Assembly (NCBI GenBank): GCA_963734015.1
Contig: CAVTFG010000012.1
Location: 62,001 to 126,000 of the forward strand
Source of the DNA: JALZKA01 sp963734015
GTDB taxonomy: Bacteria > Actinomycetota > Thermoleophilia > Solirubrobacterales > 70-9
DNA length: 64,000 bases
Direction of reading: 5' to 3'
This document shows, piece by piece, positions 26,415 through 33,340 of the stretch (positions are counted from its first letter, which is position 1; the number at the start of each line of letters is the position of its first letter). A program made the translations under genes and the position numbers. The notes below the pieces were generated by a model. That model made no database searches. It saw only the letters and a list, made by a program, of their open reading frames with translations, and had not been told where the DNA came from.

Positions 26415-29230
26415 CGCGTCACTTCCTCCAGCGCCAGGACGATCGAGCCGAACGGCTCGCCCGTCGCCCGCTCGAGGCCGATCTCGCAGGTCCGGTTGGT
26501 CGAGAGGTAGGCGTCGAACGGCCCGCGCTCCGCGAGCTCGCGCGCCTCGGGCTCGGTCGCGGACGCCGTGAGCTCCGGGTGGAGCATCCCGCGATCGCCC
26601 GCGAAGCCGCAGCATGTCGAGGCGACCGGAACCACCGCCTCGTCGGCCAGCTCGCCCGCCAGGGCCTCGAGCCGCCGCGCCAGGCGGAGATGCCGGGTCG
26701 CGCAGGTCGGATGGACCGCCACGCGCCCAAGCGTGCGCCGCGGCTGAAGGGTCGGCATCAGGCGCTCGAGCCATTCGACGGAGTCCAGGATCTCGAGCTT
26801 CGCATGCCGCTCGCGAACCTCGTCCGGAAGCGCGTCCGCCGCCTCGGCGGCGAGCCCGAGCGTGCAGGAGCTCGCGTCGACCACCACCGGCAGCTCACCC
26901 GCGCCGCTCCAGCGCCAGAGCGCCTCGACCGTGCCGGTGACCATCTCCGCGTGAGCGCCGGCATGGCCCTTGGAGCTGAACGGCACGCCGCAGCAACGAC
27001 CCGCGACGTCCGGCGGCACCCACACCGGCTTCCCCGCCCTCGCCGAGACCGCCACCAGCGCGTCCGGCAGGGTCGGCCCAACCCCGGCGCGCTTCGAGCG
27101 GCCCATGATCCGGTTGGTGCAGGACGGGAAGTAGACGGCCGCCGCCCCCTCGCGCGTCGTCTCGGGCAATGGCTCCGCGGGGCGCGGGAGCGTGCCGCGG
27201 CCGACGCGCTCCGCGACGGGGCCCATCCACAGGCCGGCGCGGGCGCCGCGCTCGACCCACCCCCAATGCCGCTGCGCCTGGCGCGTGGCAGCCGTGGCGG
27301 GGCGGGAATGCTCGCGGGCGCGGAGCCCCTTCACGAGCTTGCCCGTGTCTATCGATAGTGGACAGGCCAGCGCACAGGTGCCGTCGGCCGCGCAGGTCTC
27401 GAGGCCGTCGTAGGAGTACTCCCGCTCGAGCGCCGCGGCGACCGGCGACTCCGGAGGCTGCCGGGCGATCTCGCGGCGCAGGACGATGCGCTGGCGAGGG
27501 GTCGTGGTCAGGTCGCGGCTCGGGCAGACCGGCTCGCAGAAGCCGCACTCGACGCAGTGGTTCGCGACCTCCTCGATCTCGGGCGTGGTCATCAGGTTGC
27601 GGAGGTGGACTCCGGGGTCCTCGTTCAGCAGGACGCCGGGCGACAGGACGCCGTCGGGGTCGGCGAGCCGCTTGACGCGCCACATCAGCTCGGTCGCCCG
27701 TTCGCCCCACTCGCGCTGGACGTACGGCGCCATGTTGAGCCCGGTGCCGTGCTCCGCCTTCAGCGAGCCGTCGTACTTCCCCAGGACCAGCTCGACCAGC
27801 CCGCCCATGAAGGCCTCGTAGCGCTCGAGGTCCTCGGGCTTGGCGAAGTCCGGGGTGAGCATGAAATGGAGGTTCCCGGCGGACGCGTGTCCGGCAACCC
27901 CGGTCAGGAAGCCGTGCTCGCCCAGCAGCGCCTGAAGGTCAGCCGCGGCCTCGGCGATTCGCGCGGGCGGGACGCAGACGTCCTCGACGATGAGCGCGGT
28001 GCCGGGCGGGCGCAGCCGGCCGACGAGTCCGTGGAGACCCTCGCGAACGCGCCAGTCCAGCTCGATCGCCTCGGCGTCGCGGTGCCATTCGACGGGGCGG
28101 ATCAGCTCCCCCTCCCGCACCGCTTCGAGCGCCGCCCGCTCCCCCGCATCCAGCGCCTGCGCGTCGGGGCCGCCGAACTCGACCAGGAGCACCGCTGACT
28201 CCGGCGGCAGCTGCTGCCACTCGGCGGGCGTGCCGGGGATGTTCATGCTGGCGATCATCAGCGCCGGCGCAACCATCAGCTCGACGGCGCTGGCCCCGAG
28301 CTCGACGAGCTCCGGCACCGGCTCGCAGGCCTCCGCGATCCCCGGGAAGTGGAGCCACGCGGTTGTGGTCGCCGCCGGCAAGGGCACGGTCTCGTAAACC
28401 GCCTCGCAAATCAGTGCGAGGGTGCCCTCCGAGCCGACGATCAGCCGCCGGAAGATCTCGAGCGGCTCGTCCGCGTCGAGGAAGGCGCAGAGCCGGTATC
28501 CGGTGGTGTTCTTGATCTCGAACTTCTTGCGGATCCGCTCGGCCAGCTCCGTGTCGGCCAGGATCTCCTCGCGGATGTCGGCGAGCCCGCGCGCAAGCTC
28601 CGGCTCGGCCTTCGCAAAGCGCTCCGCCGCCCCGGGCGCCCCGGTGTCGATCAGCGCCCCCGACGCGGTCATGAACGTGAGCTCCGCGACGGTGGAGTAC
28701 GAGTCGGCCCAGGTGCCGCAGCGCATGCCGCCGGAGTTGTTCGCGACGACCCCGCCGACCGTCGCGATGTCGGTCGACGCCGGATCCGGCCCCAGCTTGC
28801 GCCCGTGCGGCGCCAGGACGCGGTTCGCGTGGCCCAGCACGGTGCCCGGCTTGACGCGCGCGCGAGCGCCCTCGTCCAGCACCTCCACCCCGCGCCAGTG
28901 CCGGCGCACGTCCACCAGGATCCCGTCGGTCTGGCTCTGGCCGTTCAGGCTGGTGCCCCCCGCCCGGAACGTGACCGGGATGCCATGCTCGCGCCCGTAG
29001 GCGATCACCGCCGAGACGCCGCGCGGATCCCGGGGCTGGACGACGGCCCTGGGGATCAGCCGGTAGGGGCTGGCATCGGACGCATAGCGGATCAGGTCGG
29101 TCGCGCGGCCGAGGACTGCGTCCTCGCCGAGGAGCCGGACGAGATCGGACCGCAGCGGCTCGGGCGTCCCGGTGGCGACCCAGTCCGGCGCGGCGTCGGG
29201 CGCAGCGACGGCCGGGCTCAGAAGAGCCAC
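26411..29230 (-). CDS. FAD-binding and Fe-S oxidoreductase, D-lactate dehydrogenase (Dld-II)-like
   Basis: A 939-residue fusion of a GlcD-like flavoprotein and a GlcF-like iron-sulfur protein, the architecture and size of NAD-independent D-lactate (Dld-II) and YdiJ-type D-2-hydroxyacid dehydrogenases. The FAD domain (about 40-280) shows VTFRAGGTSLNGQSQ and GGVVANNSGGMRCG. The FAD-oxidase C domain ends near 540 with KAEHGTGLNMAPY. Two Fe-S motifs follow, CVECGFCEPVCPSRDLTTTP and CAADGTCALACPLSIDTGK. Two CCG motifs (RCCGVPF, TCCGFAG) come last. It oxidises a D-2-hydroxyacid at the membrane, passing electrons to quinone. It overlaps the next gene upstream by 13 bases. Confidence 0.9.
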   Translation of the reverse strand: MALLSPAVAAPDAAPDWVATGTPEPLRSDLVRLLGEDAVLGRATDLIRYASDASPYRLIPRAVVQPRDPRGVSAVIAYGREHGIPVTFRAGGTSLNGQSQTDGILVDVRRHWRGVEVLDEGARARVKPGTVLGHANRVLAPHGRKLGPDPASTDIATVGGVVANNSGGMRCGTWADSYSTVAELTFMTASGALIDTGAPGAAERFAKAEPELARGLADIREEILADTELAERIRKKFEIKNTTGYRLCAFLDADEPLEIFRRLIVGSEGTLALICEAVYETVPLPAATTTAWLHFPGIAEACEPVPELVELGASAVELMVAPALMIASMNIPGTPAEWQQLPPESAVLLVEFGGPDAQALDAGERAALEAVREGELIRPVEWHRDAEAIELDWRVREGLHGLVGRLRPPGTALIVEDVCVPPARIAEAAADLQALLGEHGFLTGVAGHASAGNLHFMLTPDFAKPEDLERYEAFMGGLVELVLGKYDGSLKAEHGTGLNMAPYVQREWGERATELMWRVKRLADPDGVLSPGVLLNEDPGVHLRNLMTTPEIEEVANHCVECGFCEPVCPSRDLTTTPRQRIVLRREIARQPPESPVAAALEREYSYDGLETCAADGTCALACPLSIDTGKLVKGLRAREHSRPATAATRQAQRHWGWVERGARAGLWMGPVAERVGRGTLPRPAEPLPETTREGAAAVYFPSCTNRIMGRSKRAGVGPTLPDALVAVSARAGKPVWVPPDVAGRCCGVPFSSKGHAGAHAEMVTGTVEALWRWSGAGELPVVVDASSCTLGLAAEAADALPDEVRERHAKLEILDSVEWLERLMPTLQPRRTLGRVAVHPTCATRHLRLARRLEALAGELADEAVVPVASTCCGFAGDRGMLHPELTASATEPEARELAERGPFDAYLSTNRTCEIGLERATGEPFGSIVLALEEVTR

Positions 29231-30819
29231 ATTCCCGGAGCGACGGGTGCCTCGACCAGCCGCGGCTCGCCGGCGGCAATGGCGTCACGCAGCGCCTCCA
29301 CCAGCTCTTCGCGGCCGCCCGTGACCTCGCGCGCCGCCACGCCGTAGCCCTCGGACACCGCGATGCAGCTCAGCGAGGGGAGGTCCAGGCCGGGGGCGCC
29401 ACCGACTCCCTCGATGTCCGCGAACCATTTGAGGATCGCGTACTCGGAGTTGCGCAGGACGAGGACCGTGAGCGGCACCGAGTACGCAGCCGCGCTCCAG
29501 AGCGCCGTGATCGCGTATTGCGCCGACCCCTCCCCCACGACACAGACGACCGGCCGGTCGGGCTGCGCGAGCTGCACCCCGACCGCGGCCGCGAGCCCGA
29601 ACCCCAGCCCGCCGCCGGCGCCGAGGTAGTAGCTGCCCGGGCGCGAGATCCGCAGCTGGTTGCGTAGGGCGAGCGTGGCCGAGGGAGCCTCGAGCACGAC
29701 GATCCCGCCGTCCGGAAACGCCTCGCGGAGCGCGTTCATCGCAGCCGTCCCGGTGATGGGGTCGGCCTCGTCGCCGGGAACGGGCTCGGGCAGGGATTCG
29801 CCGGCGTCGCGGCCGGACTCGGCCACGGCCCCCAGCAGATGCAGGAGCGCGAGCTTCACGTCGCCCAGGATCGCGTTCCCCATCGGCGCGCGGGCGGCCT
29901 CGTCCGGGTCGCTCGTGATCTGCACGAGGGTGGCGCCCTCGGGCAGGAGCTCGCCCGGGATGTTGGGGTAATACGGGAACACCGAGGAGCCCGCGACGAG
30001 GATCAGGTCGCGGCCCCTGAGCGTCTCGGCGAGCGGGCCGATCGCGGGCGGCAGGACTCCGCGGAAGTTGGGGTGGCCCTCGGGAAAGCCGAGCCGCCCG
30101 CCGCCGGTGGCCGGGATCGCGAAGACCGGCAGGTTCAGCCGCTCGACCAGGGCGACCGCGGCCTCCCAGGCGCCCGCGGCGTCGATGTCCGGGCCGGCGA
30201 CGAAGACGGGGTTGGCGGCCTCGTCGAGCTTTCGCGCAAGGGCGGTCATGGCGTCCGGGTCCGGCCCCGAGGACGCCGACACACTGCGGTCGATGGCGGC
30301 GTCCGCTTCGGCGCCTGAGACCTCGGCGTCCCAGTCGTCCATCGGCACCGACACGAAAGCAGGGCCCTTCGCCGGCGTGTTCGCAAGGTGGATCGCGCGC
30401 GCCAGGGCGAGCGGGACGTCGGCCGCGCGGGGCGGCTCGTAGCTCGACTTCACGAGCGGATGGGGCATTCGGACCGCGTCGCGGTTGGTCAGGTTGGCCT
30501 GGAGGGTGATCAGCTCGCGCGCCTGCTGGCCGGCAGTGACGAGCAGCGGCGTGTGGTTCGCCTGCGCGTTGAAGATCGCGCCCATGCCGTTGCCCACGCC
30601 CGGCGCGGTGTGCAGGTTCACGTGGCCGACGGTCCCGCCGGCCTGCGCGTAGCCGTCCGCCATGCCCACGGCCACCGCCTCCTGCAGGCCGAGGAAGTAG
30701 CGGAAGTCGTCGGGGAAGTCGGCGAGCATCGGCAACTCGGTCGACCCGGGGTTGCCGAACATCGTCGTCATGCCATGCCGGCGAAACAGGTCATAGGTCG
30801 CCTCCCGAACGGTCCGCAC
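29218..30819 (-). CDS. ThDP-dependent enzyme, benzoylformate decarboxylase-like
   Basis: A 533-residue thiamine-diphosphate enzyme, the length of benzoylformate decarboxylase (BFD). The N-terminus has NPGSTELPM (BFD Ser26 region), the cofactor-activating Glu in LQEAVAVGMADGYA, and NLHTAPGVGNGMGA (BFD His70 region). In the cofactor motif the usual GDG reads GEGSAQYAITALWSAA. The second BFD active-site histidine appears replaced (VFPYYPN). It would decarboxylate or ligate a 2-keto acid. GTG 30819 is used, GTG 30828 is possible. The 13-base overlap with the hydroxyacid dehydrogenase suggests a hydroxyacid to keto acid to aldehyde route, as in mandelate degradation, but this is inference. Confidence 0.83.
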   Translation of the reverse strand: MRTVREATYDLFRRHGMTTMFGNPGSTELPMLADFPDDFRYFLGLQEAVAVGMADGYAQAGGTVGHVNLHTAPGVGNGMGAIFNAQANHTPLLVTAGQQARELITLQANLTNRDAVRMPHPLVKSSYEPPRAADVPLALARAIHLANTPAKGPAFVSVPMDDWDAEVSGAEADAAIDRSVSASSGPDPDAMTALARKLDEAANPVFVAGPDIDAAGAWEAAVALVERLNLPVFAIPATGGGRLGFPEGHPNFRGVLPPAIGPLAETLRGRDLILVAGSSVFPYYPNIPGELLPEGATLVQITSDPDEAARAPMGNAILGDVKLALLHLLGAVAESGRDAGESLPEPVPGDEADPITGTAAMNALREAFPDGGIVVLEAPSATLALRNQLRISRPGSYYLGAGGGLGFGLAAAVGVQLAQPDRPVVCVVGEGSAQYAITALWSAAAYSVPLTVLVLRNSEYAILKWFADIEGVGGAPGLDLPSLSCIAVSEGYGVAAREVTGGREELVEALRDAIAAGEPRLVEAPVAPGMWLF

Positions 30820-30913
30820 GCCGCGCACCCTACGCGACACCCACAGCACACACCCGGCACAGCTCGTCACCCACACGCGCGCCCACCCGGGCGACCCTGC
30901 CGCCCATGAGCGA

Positions 30914-30957
30914 TCTGCGTCCGAAGCGTTGCGGTCAGAGCAACGGACCTCGCGCAG
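30914..30957. repeat. Palindromic repeat, 5' copy flanking the DUF559 gene
   Basis: A stem-loop of outer arms TCTGCG/CGCAG and inner arms CGTTGC/GCAACG around a seven-base loop. It shares TCTGCGTCCG and the inner arms with the copy at 31824-31868. The two copies bracket one gene. Confidence 0.65.
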
Positions 30958-30962
30958 TTGGG

Positions 30963-31847
30963 GTGGCACGTCTGGCGGGACGCCAGGAAGGCGTGGTGAA
31001 GGAGGCGCAGCTGCGAGAGGTGGGGCTCGATCGCTTTGCGGTGCGGCGCTGGGTGCAGGCCGGCCGCCTGCATCGCCTCTTTCCTGGGGTCTATGCGGTC
31101 GGCCATACGGCGTTGACAACCAGGGGCCGGCTCGTGGCCGCGTTGTTCTATGCCGGCGATGGTGCGGCGCTCAGCCACGGGACCGCCACGCGCTGGTGGA
31201 GTCTGATCCGGAGGCCGCCCGACCTCATCCACATCAGCATGCGGCACCACCGCAAGGCGGTCGAGGGGCTGGCCCTGCATCGCCCGCGGAACCTGGAGCG
31301 AGTCTTCCTTCACCGCATGCCGGTGACGCCTGTAGCCCGCACACTGCTGGACTTCGCCGCCAACGCCTCGCACGACGAAGTGCGCAAGGCGCTCGCCAAC
31401 GCTGACTACCGCAACCTCCTGCGGTTGCCGCAGCTCGAGTCAACAATGGGAAGGGGCCTGCCGGGTAGCGCAACGCTTCGCAGAGCGGTCGACGCGCATT
31501 TGCCTCAACTGGCCGAGATCAACGGCCCGCTCGAAGAGGAGTTCATGTTCGTCTGCGAACGGGCGGGAATCCCGATCCCTCTCCCGAATCACTTGGTGGG
31601 AGATGCCCGCGTCGACGCCCTTTGGCCCGACGAGCGAGTGGTCGTCGAGCTCGACAGCAAGTCCGCGCATGGATCCGACGCCCAGCGGATGGTCGACCAC
31701 CGGCGCGACATGAAGCTGCGAGACCTGGGCTACGCCGTCCGGCGCTACAGCTGGTACCAGGTGTTCTTCACCCCCGGTGCGGTTATCGCCGACCTGACGC
31801 AGATCCTCGCCGCCCGGCGGGATTCTGCGTCCGGAACGTTGCGCTGA
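30963..31847 (+). CDS. AbiEi-type HTH / DUF559 (Vsr-like nuclease fold) protein
   Basis: About 294 residues. The N-terminal part (VARLAGRQEGVVKEAQLREV, VYAVGHTALTTRGRLVAALF) is the AbiEi antitoxin-type winged helix. The C-terminal part at about 205-290 (DARVDALWPDERVVVELDS, then H and RRDMKLRDLGYAVRRYSW) has the DUF559/Vsr PD-(D/E)xK layout with candidate catalytic Asp, Glu/Asp and Arg. Such fusions are numerous in some actinobacteria, and their role is not established. They are not proven toxins or antitoxins. GTG 30963 places the upstream palindrome outside the gene. ATG 30906 is in frame and would put the palindrome inside it. The stop lies in the loop of the 3' palindrome. Confidence 0.8.
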   Translation: MARLAGRQEGVVKEAQLREVGLDRFAVRRWVQAGRLHRLFPGVYAVGHTALTTRGRLVAALFYAGDGAALSHGTATRWWSLIRRPPDLIHISMRHHRKAVEGLALHRPRNLERVFLHRMPVTPVARTLLDFAANASHDEVRKALANADYRNLLRLPQLESTMGRGLPGSATLRRAVDAHLPQLAEINGPLEEEFMFVCERAGIPIPLPNHLVGDARVDALWPDERVVVELDSKSAHGSDAQRMVDHRRDMKLRDLGYAVRRYSWYQVFFTPGAVIADLTQILAARRDSASGTLR

Positions 31848-31868
31848 GCGCAACGATTCGAGCGCAGA
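31824..31868. repeat. Palindromic repeat, 3' copy flanking the DUF559 gene (also terminator-like)
   Basis: Outer arms TCTGCG/CGCAGA, inner perfect eight-base arms CGTTGCGC/GCGCAACG with loop TGA. That TGA is the stop codon of the DUF559 gene. It matches the 5' copy at 30914-30957 and could also end transcription. Confidence 0.7.
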
Positions 31869-31911
31869 TCGAGTGGCTGTCCGTGGAGTTACCGCGGCTA
31901 GAGTGCCCGCC

Positions 31912-33237
31912 GTGGCCGAGACGCTCAGCGCTGCCGAAGCCGCCGCCCGACTGGAGGCTGCGGACACGCTCGGGATCCCGCTCGCGACCGGGCAGCCGCC
32001 GGCGTTCATGGCGGCGCTGGGCGAGCGCTCCGACTGGGAGGACCTGAGGGTCTACGGCGCCCTGCTCGGCGTCGGGACCACCCTCTTCAACCACGAGAAC
32101 GTCCATTACCTCTCCGGGTTCTACGGGCCGTTCGAGCGGGCGCTCCGCGACCAGGGCGCGAACATCAGCTTTGCCCCCGCGGATTTCCGCCGGTTCGCGC
32201 CGTTGCTCGAGGAGCAGGCGCCCCGCGTGATGGCAACCGCCGCCTCGCCGCCGGACGCGGACGGCTGGTGCTCGTTGTCGCTCCACGCGGGAGGCACGTC
32301 GCTGGAGCTGATGCGCGCGGCGAAGGACCCGGAGCGCCTGCTCGTCGTGGAGGTCTCGGAGAACTTCCCCCGGACCTTCGGGCTCGAGCCCGAGCACCGG
32401 CACGCCCTGCAGGTCGAGCAGATCGACATCCTCGTCGAGTCCGACACGGCGCCCCTGCCGCTCCCCGAGGCCGAGCCGGGCGAAACGGACCTTCAGATCG
32501 CGCGCCACGCTGCGGCGTTCGTGCCCGACGGGGCCACCCTGCAGACCGGCATCGGCACGATCCCGTCGGCGATCGCGAGCGAGCTGGCGAGCTCCGCGGG
32601 CGGCGAGTACGGCGTGCATTCCGAGATGTTCACGAACGGCCTGATGGCGTTGCACGAGGCGGGCAAGGTGTCGAACGCCCACAAGGGGTGCTACGACGGG
32701 GTCTCGGTCGCGACCTTCGCCGCGGGCAACGAGGCCCTCTACCGCTGGCTGCATGAGAACCACGACGTGGCGTTCCTCCCCGTCGACCTGGTCAACTCCG
32801 CCGAGGCGATCGCCCGCAACGAGAAGATGATCACGATCAACGGGGCGCTGGCGATCGACATCCACGGCCAGGTCGTGGCGGACACGATCGCCGGAGCGCA
32901 GTTCTCCGGCATCGGCGGCCACGAGGACTTCATCGCCGGGCCGGCGCTCGACCTCGAGGACCGCTCGCTTCTGTGCTTGCCCTCGACCTACGAGCAGGAC
33001 GGCAAGCCGCGCTCGCGGATCGTTCCCTGGTTCGAGGCGGGCGCGGTGATCACCACGCCCCGGCACCAGGTCGACGTGGTCGTGACCGAGCACGGCGCCG
33101 CGGAGCTGCAGGGCAAAACCGTCCGCCAGCGCGGCGAGGCCCTCGCCGCGATCGCGCACCCCGACTTCCGCGACGACCTGCTCGCGGCAGCGAAACGGGC
33201 ATCAGGCGGCCGCGCCCCGTTTCCCGAGCAGACCTGA
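31912..33237 (+). CDS. Acetyl-CoA hydrolase/CoA-transferase family protein
   Basis: A 441-residue family I-type CoA-transferase (acetyl-CoA hydrolase / 4-hydroxybutyrate CoA-transferase group). Features are TLQTGIGTIPSAIASELAS near residue 215, the probable catalytic Glu in GVHSEMFTNGLM, and the C-terminal SGIGGHEDFIAG, TTPRHQVDVVVTEHGAAEL and RGEALAAIAHPDFR. It moves CoA between carboxylic acids through a glutamyl-CoA intermediate. GTG 31912 is chosen, with GTG 31903 and 31873 in frame. Lipid and acyl-CoA genes follow on the same strand, so it probably takes part in acyl-CoA metabolism. Confidence 0.88.
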   Translation: MAETLSAAEAAARLEAADTLGIPLATGQPPAFMAALGERSDWEDLRVYGALLGVGTTLFNHENVHYLSGFYGPFERALRDQGANISFAPADFRRFAPLLEEQAPRVMATAASPPDADGWCSLSLHAGGTSLELMRAAKDPERLLVVEVSENFPRTFGLEPEHRHALQVEQIDILVESDTAPLPLPEAEPGETDLQIARHAAAFVPDGATLQTGIGTIPSAIASELASSAGGEYGVHSEMFTNGLMALHEAGKVSNAHKGCYDGVSVATFAAGNEALYRWLHENHDVAFLPVDLVNSAEAIARNEKMITINGALAIDIHGQVVADTIAGAQFSGIGGHEDFIAGPALDLEDRSLLCLPSTYEQDGKPRSRIVPWFEAGAVITTPRHQVDVVVTEHGAAELQGKTVRQRGEALAAIAHPDFRDDLLAAAKRASGGRAPFPEQT

Positions 33238-33340
33238 CGCATCCACCCGGCGCGCCACGTCCAGTGCCAGCGGCGAGCCGTGACCCGGCCCCCTCGAAGA
33301 GCATCGGCGGAACCTACAGGCACGTAGGATCGGAGCGCAG

